Below, in pieces: positions 23,993 through 34,158 of a stretch of DNA of 64,000 nt. Both the position numbers and the translations under genes were made by a program. Under the pieces are notes generated by a model, which saw only the letters and a list, made by a program, of their open reading frames with translations, searched no databases and was not told the origin of the DNA. Origin of the DNA: an uncultured Parabacteroides sp. (lineage in GTDB: Bacteria > Bacteroidota > Bacteroidia > Bacteroidales > Tannerellaceae); NCBI GenBank assembly GCA_944325345.1, contig CALUZV010000001.1, positions 62,001 to 126,000 on the forward strand, given 5' to 3'. The stretch's first letter is position 1. Each line of letters opens with the position of its first letter.

Positions 23993-24104
23993 CTCATTTA
24001 ATATTTATCACAAAAGTAGGATATTCTCTTGTTCTTCCACAGCGAAATACTGCTTTTTATAATTTCTTAAAAGAGAAAACGATTTTTCCTTTAAACGAAT
24101 CACC

Positions 24105-24112
24105 TACTTTTG
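24105..24112 (+). promoter_or_regulatory. -7 box for the TonB-receptor-like gene
   Basis: TACTTTTG, 49 bases before the ATG at 24162. No clear -33 element is seen. It forms a divergent promoter region with the minus-strand -7 box at 24011-24018. Confidence 0.45.
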
Positions 24113-24161
24113 CGTCAATGAGTGTATCGTATAAACTTGATGATTTTAATTGTACAGACTG

Positions 24162-26651
24162 ATGAAAAAGAACCTACTTATTCTTATGGTATGCCTACTC
24201 GCGTGTTTGGGAAGAAGCGGATGGGCACAGACGGGAGTTTCCAACGGAGACTTCGTGGTCAAAGGGCAAGTCGTGGACTCGCTTACATTAGAAACAGTTC
24301 CCTACGCTACGCTGAGCATCGCCTCGGCAAGTAATCCCCAGAAACCATTGCAACTCTTAGCCTGCGACATCGACGGGAACTTCGAGGCTTCCTTGAAGTC
24401 CGCCGGGAAATACATCCTGTCGATGCAGTCTATCGGCAAGCACCCGGCGAAGAAAGCATTTACCCTTACACGCAGGAAGCCCGTATTGGACTTAGGGCAT
24501 CTCTATATGACTGATGATACCCAACAGCTGGGCGAAGTAACCGTTACCGCCCAGAAACCATTAGTCAAAGTGGAGATAGACAAACTAACCTATAGCCTGC
24601 AAGACGACCCTGAATCGCAGACCAACAACACCCTCGACATGCTCCGCAAAGTCCCGATGATTACGGTGGACGGGAACGATGAAATCCAGTTGAAAGGTTC
24701 CACAGACTTCAAGATATATGTAAATGGCAAGCCTTCCAATATGCTGAACAATAACCCATCGGATGTGCTGAAGAGTATGCCTGCCAGCTCCATCAAGGAT
24801 ATCGAGGTCATCACCGACCCGGGTGCCAAATACGACGCGGAAGGTGTCGGCGGCATCATCAACATCATTACGACCAAGAATGCTTTCGAAGGATATACGG
24901 GTACTGTCCGTGCCAATGCCAGTACGTTAGGCCGCTTCGGTGGCGGTGCCTACGTCTCGGCGAAGTTTGGCAAGTTCGGTATCACCGCCAACTACAACTA
25001 CAACTACGACAACTCTCCTTGGAGTGAATCTTCTTCTATTCGCGAAGACTATGCAACTAACTCGCGCAACGCAGGCTTCCTCAACCAGAGCGGACGAAGC
25101 AAGCGCCAAGGTCCTTTCCAATTCGGCTATTTGGAAGGAAGCTACGAAATCGATTCGCTCAACCTCCTGACGGTGGGAGCCAACCTCTTCCGTGGCAAGG
25201 CGACGAACAAGACGGAATACGGCGTGGAGATGTTTGACGTCATCGGTGGCGAGCGCATCCCCTCCTATTCGTATGACCGCCACAGCCGCTCCACATCCAT
25301 CTTCGGTTCGACCGATGTCAATGTGGACTTCCAGCATTCCACGCATAAGAAGGACGAGCTATTGACCTTCTCTTATCGCTTCAGCCAATCGCCCAACGAC
25401 AATGAGAGCTATACGGAATTATTAAATGTAGAGGATTACTACCTCGCCGACGATTATCCCCAGTGGAACATCAACGATGCTGCCACAACCGAACACACGC
25501 TTCAGGTCGATTATACCACCCCGACATGGGAGAACCAAACCCTCGAATTGGGCGCAAAATACATCTTCCGAGGCAGCGACAGTGAGACGCAACAGCAATA
25601 CTACCGCGACTCGCTCCAGAACTGGGAAACCATCTACGACGCGAACAGCGACTTCCGCCACAACCAGCATATCTATTCACTTTACGCCGGCTATTCGATG
25701 AAGTTTGGCAAGCTCGGCATCAAGGCCGGTGTGCGTGGCGAGGGTACAGCACTGAGCGTGAAATACGCGCTGGCTCCGGAGATGAACTTCAACACGAGTT
25801 ATTTTAACATCGTTCCCAACGGTACGCTCTCCTATCAGATTACCCAATCGCAGCAGGTCCGCCTCGGTTACAACATGCGTATCCGCCGCCCGGGTATCCG
25901 CTTCTTGAATCCCTATGTGGACGATACCGACCCGCTGAATATCTCTTACGGTAACCCCAATCTGGACTCGGAAAAGAGCCATAACATCCATTTCAACTAT
26001 AGTCTTTTCAACCAGAAGTTCAACATGAACCTGAGCGCGAACTACCGCTTCAACAATAATTCTATTGAACAATATACCTGGGTGAACGACCAAGGCGTAT
26101 CGGAAACGACCTACGGTAACATCGGCCGTACCCACAGCGCCGGCCTCTTCCTCTACGCCAGCTACACGCCCGTCCAGCTCCTCCGCATCTTCATGAATGG
26201 TGGTATGAACTACGAAGACCTCAGCAGCGAGCAGACAGGGATGGAGAACAGCGGTGTCAGCGGCCGTATCTTCGCCGGGATGCAATTCACGTTCCCGAAA
26301 GATTTCCGCGTCGATTTGAACGGCGGATACTTCTCCCCGCGTATCAGTTTGCAAGGACGCCGCTCGGCCATGTACTTTACCAGCATTTCACTCAACAAGA
26401 GTTTCTTCAAGAAGAAGCTCACTGTCTCCCTCTCGTGCAACAACCCGTTCTGGAAATACATCGAGATGAACAGCACGACCGAGGACGAGACCTTCCGCAT
26501 GGAGTCCTTCAACAATATGCGTGCCCGCGACTTCCGCATCAGCGTCTCCTACCGCTTCGGTTCGCTGAAGGAAGCCATCAAGAAGGTGCGCCGTGGCATC
26601 CAGAACGACGATATGATGGGTGGCGAAGGTGGAGGCGGACAGCAAATCTGA
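24162..26651 (+). CDS. outer membrane beta-barrel protein, TonB-dependent receptor-like (OMP_b-brl_3)
   Basis: An 829-residue protein starting at ATG 24162 (an upstream in-frame TTG is not needed) with signal MKKNLLILMVCLLACLGRSG. Residues ~35-120 are a carboxypeptidase-regulatory-like beta-sandwich (VVKGQVVDSLTLETVPYATL), then a plug domain (DMLRKVPMITVDGNDEIQLKG, VITDPGAKYDAEGVGGIINI) and a C-terminal barrel (to ISVSYRFGSLKEAI). A TonB box is not obvious, as is usual in this outer-membrane-family group. No SusD partner follows, so it is probably not a SusCD pair. Substrate unknown. Confidence 0.85.
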   Translation: MKKNLLILMVCLLACLGRSGWAQTGVSNGDFVVKGQVVDSLTLETVPYATLSIASASNPQKPLQLLACDIDGNFEASLKSAGKYILSMQSIGKHPAKKAFTLTRRKPVLDLGHLYMTDDTQQLGEVTVTAQKPLVKVEIDKLTYSLQDDPESQTNNTLDMLRKVPMITVDGNDEIQLKGSTDFKIYVNGKPSNMLNNNPSDVLKSMPASSIKDIEVITDPGAKYDAEGVGGIINIITTKNAFEGYTGTVRANASTLGRFGGGAYVSAKFGKFGITANYNYNYDNSPWSESSSIREDYATNSRNAGFLNQSGRSKRQGPFQFGYLEGSYEIDSLNLLTVGANLFRGKATNKTEYGVEMFDVIGGERIPSYSYDRHSRSTSIFGSTDVNVDFQHSTHKKDELLTFSYRFSQSPNDNESYTELLNVEDYYLADDYPQWNINDAATTEHTLQVDYTTPTWENQTLELGAKYIFRGSDSETQQQYYRDSLQNWETIYDANSDFRHNQHIYSLYAGYSMKFGKLGIKAGVRGEGTALSVKYALAPEMNFNTSYFNIVPNGTLSYQITQSQQVRLGYNMRIRRPGIRFLNPYVDDTDPLNISYGNPNLDSEKSHNIHFNYSLFNQKFNMNLSANYRFNNNSIEQYTWVNDQGVSETTYGNIGRTHSAGLFLYASYTPVQLLRIFMNGGMNYEDLSSEQTGMENSGVSGRIFAGMQFTFPKDFRVDLNGGYFSPRISLQGRRSAMYFTSISLNKSFFKKKLTVSLSCNNPFWKYIEMNSTTEDETFRMESFNNMRARDFRISVSYRFGSLKEAIKKVRRGIQNDDMMGGEGGGGQQI

Positions 26652-26676
26652 CCCCTCGTTTGATACTTGATTTCCG

Positions 26677-26712
26677 GGAAGCCGGTTCCATCGCTCGGTG
26701 GAATCGGCTTCC
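26677..26712 (+). terminator. hairpin after the receptor gene
   Basis: A 14-bp stem (GGAAGCCGGTTCCA / TGGAATCGGCTTCC, one G-U) with an 8-base loop, 26 bp past the stop codon. No T-tract follows, so it may stop transcription weakly or only protect the mRNA. The rest of the 222-bp gap has two copies of TGTTTCCGTTTTA near 26768 and 26787. Confidence 0.45.
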
Positions 26713-26873
26713 GTCGTTCAGTGGAGGCCAATTTCTCCATTCAAAAGCCTCAAATAGCCCGAATTGTTTCCGTTTTAGACCTTAAATGTTTCCGTTTTAC
26801 AAAACCGCCCTGCGAGAAACATGGCGATAAGATATATTTGCACATCTGAAAAAACTAAAAAGCATATCGTAAT

Positions 26874-29225
26874 ATGAAAAACATGAAAAACTTGGTGCTC
26901 GCCACCGCCCTTTCCGCCGGTATCTGCCTCGGCGCGACGGCGCAGCAGAAAGTAGCACCGGCTATCCCCGCCGACCCGGAGATTGAAGCCAACATCCAGC
27001 AGTGGCTAAAGAAGATGACGCTGGAAGAAAAAATCGGGCAGATGTGTGAAATCACCGTCGATGTCATCACCGACTTCCCTGGAAGCAAAGACGGATTCAA
27101 AATGAGCGAGGCGATGCTCGATACGGTCATCGGGCAATACAAAGTCGGCTCTATCCTCAACGTCCCCCTCAGTGTTGCCCAGAAGAAAGAAGTTTGGGCT
27201 AAGTCCATCAAGCAGATTCAGGACATTTCGATGAAAGAAATCGGCATCCCATGTATCTACGGTGTGGACCAAATCCACGGAACGACGTACACCCAGGACG
27301 GCACGATGTTCCCGCAGGGTGTGAACATGGGTGCGACGTTCAACCGCGACCTCGTAAAGCGCGGAGCTGAAATCTCAGCCTACGAGACGCGTGCCTCAAA
27401 TATTCCTTGGACTTACGCCCCGGTGCTCGACCTCGGTCGCGACCCGCGCTGGCCGCGTATGTGGGAAAACTACGGTGAGGATGCGTATGTAAATGCCGAG
27501 ATGGGTGTTGCCGCCGTCAAAGGTTTCCAGGGCGAAGACCCGAACCACGTCGGACCGAACCACGTCGGCACGAGCCTGAAGCACTATATGGGTTACGGTG
27601 TCCCGGTTACCGGACGCGACCGTACACCGTCGTCTATCTCCCGGAGCGACCTCCGCGAGAAGCATTTCGCCCCGCATTTGGCTGCTATCAAGGCCGGAGC
27701 GTTGAGCGTGATGGTGAACTCGGGCGTGGATAATGGTATGCCTTTCCATGCTAATAAAGAATTGCTCACCGGCTGGCTGAAGGAAGACCTCAACTGGGAT
27801 GGCTTAGTCGTAACGGACTGGGCGGACATCAACAACCTCTGCGTCCGCGACCATATTGCCGCCACGAAGAAGGAAGCCATCAAGATTGCCATCAACGCCG
27901 GTATCGATATGTCAATGGTACCGTATGAAGTCAGCTTCTGCGACTACCTGAAAGAGTTGGTAAACGAGGGCGAAGTGCCTATGAGCCGTATCGACGACGC
28001 CGTCGCCCGTGTCCTCCGCCTGAAATACCGCCTCGGCCTCTTCGATACCCCCAACACTGACCCGAAAGACTACCCGAAGTTCGGCTGCGAAGACTTCGCC
28101 AAGGCTGCCCTCCAAGCTGCCGAGGAATCTGAGGTGTTGCTGAAGAACGACGGCATCCTGCCGCTCAAGAAAGGCACGAAAATCCTGGTTACCGGCCCGA
28201 ACGGGAACACCATGCGTGGCCTCAACGGGGGTTGGTCTTATTCTTGGCAGGGCGACCGTGCCGACGAACTGGCTGCCGCTTACAATACAATATACGAAGC
28301 GATGTGCAACAAGTTCGGCAAGGAGAACGTAACCTACGAACCGGGTGTTACCTACAAGACTGGCAACCCCTTCGTTGTCCACTATTGGGAGGAGAACGCT
28401 CCGGAAATTGACAAGGCTGTAGCCGCTGCCGCCAACGCCGATGTCATCGTCGCTTGTATCGGTGAAAACTCGTATTGCGAGACTCCGGGCAACCTGACCG
28501 ACCTCGCCCTCTCCGAGAACCAGACGAACTTAATCAAGGAACTGGCCAAAACGGGCAAACCCATCGTCATGATTCTCAACGAAGGCCGTCCGCGCCTCAT
28601 CAACCCCATCGAACCGCTTGCGAAAGCTATCGTAAACATCATGTTGCCGGGTAACTACGGCGGCGACGCCCTCGCCAACCTCCTCGCCGGCGATGCCAAC
28701 TTCAGCGGGAAGATGCCATTCACGTATCCGAAGCATCCGCACCTCTTGACGGTCTATGACTACAAGCCCTGCGAGAACATGGGACAGATGGGTGGCAACT
28801 ACAACTACGACGCCGTGATGGATGTCCAGTGGCCCTTCGGCTTCGGCTTGAGCTACACGACCTACAAGTATAGCAACCTGAAGGTCGATAAGACTTCTTT
28901 CAACGCCGACGACGAACTGACCTTCACCGTCGATGTTACCAACACCGGCAAGATGGCGGGCAAGGAAAGCGTCCTGCTCTTCACCAAAGACATGGTGGCC
29001 AGCAGCTCGCCCGACAATATCCGCCTCCGCAATTTCACGAAAATTTCTCTCAATCCGGGCGAGACGAAAACCGTTACGCTGAAAATCAAGGGTAGCGACC
29101 TCGCCTTTGTAAACTACGAAGGAAAATGGACCCTCGAAAAGGGTGATTTCAAAGCTAAATGCGGCGACCAGTGGATTGACTTCCAGTGCAACCAGACGAA
29201 AATTTGGGATACGCCTAACAAATAA
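26874..29225 (+). CDS. bglX: glycoside hydrolase family 3 beta-glucosidase
   Basis: A 783-residue exported enzyme with signal [20 protein letters not shown]...AQ. The GH3 N-terminal barrel (about 30-385) contains [21 protein letters not shown] and the nucleophile motif [10 protein letters not shown] with the aspartate at residue ~315. The GH3 C-terminal domain ([23 protein letters not shown]) and a fibronectin-III-like domain ([16 protein letters not shown]) follow. Periplasmic hydrolysis of beta-linked oligosaccharides is expected. It is monocistronic, 220 bp after the receptor gene. Confidence 0.93.
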   Translation: MKNMKNLVLATALSAGICLGATAQQKVAPAIPADPEIEANIQQWLKKMTLEEKIGQMCEITVDVITDFPGSKDGFKMSEAMLDTVIGQYKVGSILNVPLSVAQKKEVWAKSIKQIQDISMKEIGIPCIYGVDQIHGTTYTQDGTMFPQGVNMGATFNRDLVKRGAEISAYETRASNIPWTYAPVLDLGRDPRWPRMWENYGEDAYVNAEMGVAAVKGFQGEDPNHVGPNHVGTSLKHYMGYGVPVTGRDRTPSSISRSDLREKHFAPHLAAIKAGALSVMVNSGVDNGMPFHANKELLTGWLKEDLNWDGLVVTDWADINNLCVRDHIAATKKEAIKIAINAGIDMSMVPYEVSFCDYLKELVNEGEVPMSRIDDAVARVLRLKYRLGLFDTPNTDPKDYPKFGCEDFAKAALQAAEESEVLLKNDGILPLKKGTKILVTGPNGNTMRGLNGGWSYSWQGDRADELAAAYNTIYEAMCNKFGKENVTYEPGVTYKTGNPFVVHYWEENAPEIDKAVAAAANADVIVACIGENSYCETPGNLTDLALSENQTNLIKELAKTGKPIVMILNEGRPRLINPIEPLAKAIVNIMLPGNYGGDALANLLAGDANFSGKMPFTYPKHPHLLTVYDYKPCENMGQMGGNYNYDAVMDVQWPFGFGLSYTTYKYSNLKVDKTSFNADDELTFTVDVTNTGKMAGKESVLLFTKDMVASSSPDNIRLRNFTKISLNPGETKTVTLKIKGSDLAFVNYEGKWTLEKGDFKAKCGDQWIDFQCNQTKIWDTPNK

Positions 29226-29363
29226 ACACGCACACACATACATTTTCCCTCCTGAGGCACGACTTCGCGGACATTTCTGTTTTCTCTCTAAAAAAACCAA
29301 CCTTCCGCGGAGGCCGTGCCTCTTTTTTTCTCCCCTCCCCGCCTCCGAGCCTTGCAGACAGAG

Positions 29364-29609
29364 CTTCCTGCGAAAAAACGCGCTGTCCGCGCCGGGAATT
29401 CGGCATTTTTTTCAAAAAAAGCACTATTTGCAGCGTGGATAGTGCATTTTCTGGAAAATACGCACAATTCCCGCCGGGAATTCGGCTTCCTGACGAAAAA
29501 ACGCATCGTCCCCGCCGGGAATTCGGCTTTTTCTGGAAAATACGCACTGTCCCCGCCGGTTTTTGTGCTTCCTGACGAAAAAACGCACTGTCGCCGGGCC
29601 GCAGCAAGG
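29364..29609 (+). repeat. 41-bp tandem array B
   Basis: Six units starting at 29364, 29404, 29445, 29486, 29527 and 29568 (steps 40, 41, 41, 41, 41). Two unit types alternate: one beginning CTTCCTGACGAAAAAACGCA and one beginning CATTTTCTGGAAAATACGCA; most end in CCGCCGGGAATTCGG. TTTTC-TG-GAAAA and GAATTC are self-complementary. The array fills the gap between bglX and prmC. Confidence 0.88.
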
Positions 29610-29628
29610 CTTCTTTCCCCCAAAATCG

Positions 29629-29636
29629 TACCTTTG
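29629..29636 (+). promoter_or_regulatory. -7 box of prmC, close to the ATG
   Basis: TACCTTTG, with only four bases between it and the ATG at 29641. The -33 position would fall inside array B and has no clear TTG. If functional, the prmC-recX-comF transcript would be almost leaderless. Confidence 0.45.
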
Positions 29637-29640
29637 CGCC

Positions 29641-30489
29641 ATGCAAACGATAAAATCCTATACAAACAACCGTCTCGCCGGCCTCTATCCGCCCGCCGAA
29701 CGCCAGGCATTGCTGCGGATACTCGCGGAGGACATCTGCCGCATCCCGTTTTATAAAATCTTGATGGACGAGCCGCTGGATTTGTCCCCCGACGTGGAGA
29801 CACGGCTCCGCGACGCCATCGACCGGCTGGCCGGAGGCGAACCGATTCAGTATATCCTGGGGGAAACAGATTTTCGGGGATTGAAATTACGCGTCGCGCC
29901 CGGGGTCTTGATTCCGCGACCCGAGACCGCCGAGCTGGTCGGCTGGATTTTGGGAGATTTTACTTCAGAGACCCTCCGTGTGCTTGATATCGGAACCGGG
30001 AGCGGCTGCATCGCCCTCGCGTTGGCCGGGGAAAAGGCGGAGGCAGAGGTCTGGGGCCTCGATATTTCGCCCGCCGCGCTCGGGATAGCCCGCGAGAATG
30101 GCGAAATCAACCGGCTCAACGTCCGGTGGATAGAGGCCGACATCCTCGACGAGGGCGGCTGGGAGCGACTCCCCGACGCGCTGGACTGCATCGTGAGCAA
30201 TCCGCCCTACGTGATGGAAAAAGAGCGCGCCGGGATGCGGCCGAACGTCTTGGAGCACGAGCCTGCCTTGGCGCTCTTTGTGCCCGACGACGACCCGCTG
30301 CGTTATTACCGCGCCATTGCCCGCCTCGCCCGGCGGAAGCTCCGGACCGGCGGGTGGCTCTATTTCGAAATCAACGAACAGTGCGGCGAGGCGATGCGAC
30401 GGCAGCTCGGCGACGAAGGCTTCGCCGGAATCACCCTGCGGCAAGACGGGTTCGGGAAAGATAGGATGATAAAAGCTCAGTGGATATGA
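29641..30489 (+). CDS. prmC: peptide chain release factor N5-glutamine methyltransferase
   Basis: A 282-residue SAM-dependent methyltransferase that modifies the GGQ glutamine of release factors. The start is ATG 29641; the frame is open further upstream only through the repeat array. Visible motifs are IPRPETAELV, the SAM motif VLDIGTGSGCIALALA and the catalytic NPPY (VSNPPYVMEKE). It overlaps recX by 4 bp (ATGA), and recX overlaps comF, so the three genes form an operon. Confidence 0.94.
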   Translation: MQTIKSYTNNRLAGLYPPAERQALLRILAEDICRIPFYKILMDEPLDLSPDVETRLRDAIDRLAGGEPIQYILGETDFRGLKLRVAPGVLIPRPETAELVGWILGDFTSETLRVLDIGTGSGCIALALAGEKAEAEVWGLDISPAALGIARENGEINRLNVRWIEADILDEGGWERLPDALDCIVSNPPYVMEKERAGMRPNVLEHEPALALFVPDDDPLRYYRAIARLARRKLRTGGWLYFEINEQCGEAMRRQLGDEGFAGITLRQDGFGKDRMIKAQWI

Positions 30490-30977
30490 AAGAAATAACC
30501 GAAGAAGAGATGCTGCGCAAGGCCGCAGCCTATTGCGCCGAGGCGGAACGCTGCCGGGGCGATGTGGAGAAGAAAATCGCCCGCGCGGGATTGGAGGCAG
30601 AGGCGGCGGAACGCATCCTGGCGCGCCTCGAAAAGGAGGGGTTCATCGACGACGAACGCTATTGCCGCTTTTTTGTCAATGACAAGCTGCGGTTCAACAA
30701 GTGGGGACGGATGAAGATTGCCCTCGAGCTGCGGAAGAAGGGCATCCCCGCCGCGACCTACGAGAATGCCCTCCGGAACATCGACGAGGAAGAATATATC
30801 CTGACACTCACCCAGCTGCTGCGGTCGAAAAAGCGGACGACGCGGGGAAAAGACGCGCGGGAATGCTACTACAAGCTGCTGCGGTTCGCGGCGGGACGGG
30901 GATTCGAGCCTGCGCTGGCGGGGAAGTGCCTGCGCGACATCTTGGGAGGAGAAGATTATGAAGAGAATCTGGACTGA
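30486..30977 (+). CDS. recX: regulatory protein RecX
   Basis: A 163-residue helical protein with three RecX-type helix repeats (MLRKAAAYCAEAERCRGDVEKKIARAG; RILARLEKEGFIDDERYCRFFVNDKLRFNKWGRMKIALELRKKGI; CYYKLLRFAAGRGFEPALAGKCLRDIL). RecX limits RecA filament growth. The start is ATG 30486, overlapping the prmC stop by 4 bp; a GTG at 30480 is also in frame. It overlaps the comF start by 20 bp. Confidence 0.9.
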   Translation: MKEITEEEMLRKAAAYCAEAERCRGDVEKKIARAGLEAEAAERILARLEKEGFIDDERYCRFFVNDKLRFNKWGRMKIALELRKKGIPAATYENALRNIDEEEYILTLTQLLRSKKRTTRGKDARECYYKLLRFAAGRGFEPALAGKCLRDILGGEDYEENLD

Positions 30978-31641
30978 CCTGCTGAGGCTGTTCTTTCCCA
31001 AGAGTTGCTGCGTGTGTGGCAGGCGTTTAGCCTCCGAAGAAAAAGAAATTTGCCTCGAATGCCTGAGTTATTTCATCCGGACGGACGACGACAGGCATCC
31101 GAACGAGACAGAAACCCTCTTCATCGGCAAGGCGTATATCGAAAACGCATACGCGATGTACCACTACGACAAAGGAGAGCATATCCAGCGCGCTATCCAT
31201 GCCCTGAAATACCACGGATGTCCACGGACAGGCTACGAGCTTGCGCATATCGCCGCGAGCGAATTGGCGCAGGCACATAGTCCCCTTTGCGACGTAGATG
31301 TCCTGGTTCCCGTCCCTTTGCACCCGGCGAAAAAACGCCAGCGGGGATACAACCAGGCCGAATGGATAGCCCGAGGACTGGCGGCAGTCTGGGGAACACC
31401 CATCGACACGCGGAGCCTCGTCCGGACACGCAACAACTCGACGCAGACCCACCTCGCCCCGAACGAGCGATGGGAAAACACGAGGGGAATCTTCCGCCTC
31501 GCCCGTCCAGATTTGGCGGGGAAGCACGTTTTGCTCATCGACGACGTGATCACGACGGGAGCAACGCTAAGTCATTGTGCAGAAATACTCTTGCAAGAGG
31601 AAGGGACGAGGGTGAGCATCTTTGCCCTGGCCCGCGTCTAA
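30958..31641 (+). CDS. comF: ComF family phosphoribosyltransferase-like protein
   Basis: A 227-residue protein starting at ATG 30958. The N-terminus has a zinc-ribbon pair (SCCVCGRRL ... CLECLS). The C-terminal half is a type I phosphoribosyltransferase fold with VLVPVPLHPAKKRQRGYNQAE and the PRPP loop HVLLIDDVITTGATL. In transformable bacteria ComF acts in DNA uptake; in other bacteria its role is less clear. Confidence 0.92.
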   Translation: MKRIWTDLLRLFFPKSCCVCGRRLASEEKEICLECLSYFIRTDDDRHPNETETLFIGKAYIENAYAMYHYDKGEHIQRAIHALKYHGCPRTGYELAHIAASELAQAHSPLCDVDVLVPVPLHPAKKRQRGYNQAEWIARGLAAVWGTPIDTRSLVRTRNNSTQTHLAPNERWENTRGIFRLARPDLAGKHVLLIDDVITTGATLSHCAEILLQEEGTRVSIFALARV

Positions 31642-31693
31642 TAATAAATCGAAATAAATCAACTGAAATAGGGATTTTATCCCTTAGTTTCGC

Positions 31694-31701
31694 TACTTTT
31701 G
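31694..31701 (+). promoter_or_regulatory. -7 box of pyrE
   Basis: TACTTTTG, 27 bases upstream of the pyrE ATG. No good -33 match is seen. Confidence 0.45.
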
Positions 31702-31728
31702 CAGGACAATATACATACTGAGGATTTT

Positions 31729-32367
31729 ATGAAAACACTGGAAAGATTAGTAGCAGAGAAGTTATTGAAGATTAAAGCGGTCAAATTGCAACCGGCAAAC
31801 CCGTTTACATGGGCCTCCGGCTGGAAGTCTCCAATTTACAACGACAACCGCAAGACATTGTCTTATCCCGCTGTCCGCAATTTCATCAAACTGGAAATCG
31901 CGCGTACCATCAGCGAGAAGTATGAAAACGCAGATGCTATCGCAGGCGTAGCGACAGGCGCTATCGCTCACGGAGCATTGGTAGCCGACTTATTGGGCTT
32001 GCCCTTCGTTTATATCCGTTCAACCCCGAAAGACCACGGTTTGGAAAATCTCATCGAAGGTGAATTGAAGCCGGGTTCCAAAGTTGTTATCGTAGAAGAC
32101 CTTGTTTCGACAGGGGGTAGCAGCTTGAAGGCTGTGCAGGCAGTACGGAACTTCGGGTGCGATGTGATTGGTATGGTTGCCATCTTTACGTATGGCTTCC
32201 CGGTAGCCGTCGAAGCGTTCAAAGAAGCGAAAGTTACACTGACGACATTGAGCAATTATGATGCTGTCGTGGAAGAAGCTGTCCGCACGGACTATATCGA
32301 CGAATCGGAAATCGCCGTGCTCCAGGAATGGAGAAAGGATCCGGCAGCTTGGGACCCGAACAAATAA
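31729..32367 (+). CDS. pyrE: orotate phosphoribosyltransferase
   Basis: A 212-residue enzyme of UMP synthesis (orotate + PRPP to OMP). The start is ATG 31729 (MKTLERLVAEKLL). Characteristic segments: FTWASGWKSPIYNDNR, IAGVATGAIAHGAL, FVYIRSTPKDHG and the PRPP-binding motif VVIVEDLVSTGGSSLKA. It is followed 23 bp on by a SRPBCC gene. Confidence 0.95.
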   Translation: MKTLERLVAEKLLKIKAVKLQPANPFTWASGWKSPIYNDNRKTLSYPAVRNFIKLEIARTISEKYENADAIAGVATGAIAHGALVADLLGLPFVYIRSTPKDHGLENLIEGELKPGSKVVIVEDLVSTGGSSLKAVQAVRNFGCDVIGMVAIFTYGFPVAVEAFKEAKVTLTTLSNYDAVVEEAVRTDYIDESEIAVLQEWRKDPAAWDPNK

Positions 32368-32390
32368 TAGCAACCCTATAAACGCATTAA

Positions 32391-32801
32391 ATGACTGAAT
32401 TTGTTAGTGAGATAAAAGCTATCCCACAAAACGAGGACCGTATCTTTGCTATGCTGTCTGACCTTTCCAATCTGGAACGAGTGAAAGACCGCATCCCCCA
32501 AGATAAAATAAAAGACTTAGAGATTGACAGCGACTCTTGTAGCTTCGCTGTCAATCCCGTAGGTAAAATAACCTTCCAAATCGTAGAGCGCGAACCGAAC
32601 AAGACCATCAAGTTCGCCACGAAGCAATCGCCCGTTCCGCTGAACTTGTGGATACAGCTCAAGCAAGTAGCCGATATGGATACGCGAATGAAGCTGACAG
32701 TCCGCGCCGAACTGAATCCTTTCATCCAACAAATGGTGTCGAAGCCGCTGCAAGATGCTCTCGATAAGATAGCGACGGTGCTGGCATCCTTACCTTATTG
32801 A
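32391..32801 (+). CDS. SRPBCC/polyketide cyclase-like small protein
   Basis: A 136-residue protein with the helix-grip layout of the START/SRPBCC superfamily: an N-terminal strand VSEIKAIPQNEDRIFAMLSDLSNLERVKD, a strand-rich middle (FAVNPVGKITFQIVEREPNKTIKFAT, LNLWIQLKQVADMDTRMKLTVRAEL) and a C-terminal helix LQDALDKIATVLASL. The ligand is unknown. The pyrE-SRPBCC-argH order suggests a shared transcript. Confidence 0.8.
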   Translation: MTEFVSEIKAIPQNEDRIFAMLSDLSNLERVKDRIPQDKIKDLEIDSDSCSFAVNPVGKITFQIVEREPNKTIKFATKQSPVPLNLWIQLKQVADMDTRMKLTVRAELNPFIQQMVSKPLQDALDKIATVLASLPY

Positions 32802-32811
32802 ATTTATTATC

Positions 32812-34158
32812 ATGGCTCAGAAACTTTGGGAAAAGAACGTGCAGGTGGACCACGAAGTCGATGTGTTCACCGTGGGCAAAGACCGGGAAATGGATCTCTA
32901 CCTTGCAAAGTACGATGTTCTTGGTTCGATGGCGCATATTTCCATGCTGGAAAGCATAGGTTTGCTCTCGTCCTCGGAACTGAAAGTGCTCCTCGCAGAG
33001 CTGAAGCATATCTATGAAGTCGCCGACCGGGGCGAGTTCGTCATCGAGGAGGGTATCGAAGATGTCCACTCGCAAGTCGAGCTGATGCTCACCCGCAAGC
33101 TGGGCGACATCGGCAAGAAGATACACAGCGGCCGTTCGCGCAACGACCAGGTGTTGGTGGACCTGAAGCTCTTCACCCGCTCCCGCATTCAGGAGATTAC
33201 CGGCTTGGCAGTGGACTTATTCCATATCTTGCAGGAACAAAGCGAACGGTACAAGCATGTCTTGATGCCGGGCTATACACACCTGCAGATTGCCATGCCC
33301 TCATCCTTCGGCCTCTGGTTCGGGGCATACGCTGAAAGCTTGGTTGATGACCTCCAGCTCCTGCAAGCTGCCTATAAGGTATGCAATCGCAACCCGTTAG
33401 GCTCGGCAGCCGGATACGGCTCTTCCTTCCCACTCAACCGGCAGATGACGACCGACCTCCTCGGCTTCGATTCGATGGATTATAACGTAGTCTATGCCCA
33501 GATGGGGCGCGGGAAGATGGAGCGCACCGTCGCCTTCGCCTTGGCAGGAATTGCGGGGACACTCTCGAAGCTCGCCTTCGATGCTTGTCTCTTCAACAGC
33601 CAGAACTTCGGGTTCATCAAGCTGCCGGATCAGTTCACGACCGGCTCGAGCATCATGCCGCACAAGAAGAACCCTGACGTCTTCGAACTCACCCGTGCCA
33701 AGTGCAACAAGATACAAGGCTTGCCAAACCAGATTACGCTGATATGCAACAACCTCCCCTCCGGATACTTCCGCGACCTGCAGATAATCAAGGAGGTCTT
33801 CCTCCCGGCATTCGACGAATTGGCGGACTGCCTCCGCATGGTTACGCACATGGCGCGAGAGGTGAAAGTCAATGAGCACATCCTCGACGACGACAAGTAC
33901 GCTCTCATCTTCAGTGTCGAAGAGGTGAATCGTCTGGTTCTTCAGGGTGTTCCCTTCCGCGATGCCTACAAGCAAGTGGGTCTCAGCATCGAAGCGGGGC
34001 AGTTTGTGCCTCAGAAGGAAGTGCATCACTCGCACGAGGGAAGTATCGGCAACCTCTGTACGGAGCAAATCGCCCTCCTGATGCAGCGTGTCGTGGACGG
34101 CTTCGGCTTCGAGCGGGCCAACCAAGCTGAAGAGAATCTCTTAAACATAGCGCAATGA
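32812..34158 (+). CDS. argH: argininosuccinate lyase
   Basis: A 448-residue cytoplasmic enzyme for the last step of arginine synthesis. The family signature GSSIMPHKKNPDVFELTRAK is present (residues ~280-300), along with EDVHSQVE, SGRSRNDQV and the catalytic-histidine region PGYTHLQ. Length is normal. It begins 11 bp after the SRPBCC gene and overlaps the next lipoprotein gene by 4 bp. Confidence 0.95.
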   Translation: MAQKLWEKNVQVDHEVDVFTVGKDREMDLYLAKYDVLGSMAHISMLESIGLLSSSELKVLLAELKHIYEVADRGEFVIEEGIEDVHSQVELMLTRKLGDIGKKIHSGRSRNDQVLVDLKLFTRSRIQEITGLAVDLFHILQEQSERYKHVLMPGYTHLQIAMPSSFGLWFGAYAESLVDDLQLLQAAYKVCNRNPLGSAAGYGSSFPLNRQMTTDLLGFDSMDYNVVYAQMGRGKMERTVAFALAGIAGTLSKLAFDACLFNSQNFGFIKLPDQFTTGSSIMPHKKNPDVFELTRAKCNKIQGLPNQITLICNNLPSGYFRDLQIIKEVFLPAFDELADCLRMVTHMAREVKVNEHILDDDKYALIFSVEEVNRLVLQGVPFRDAYKQVGLSIEAGQFVPQKEVHHSHEGSIGNLCTEQIALLMQRVVDGFGFERANQAEENLLNIAQ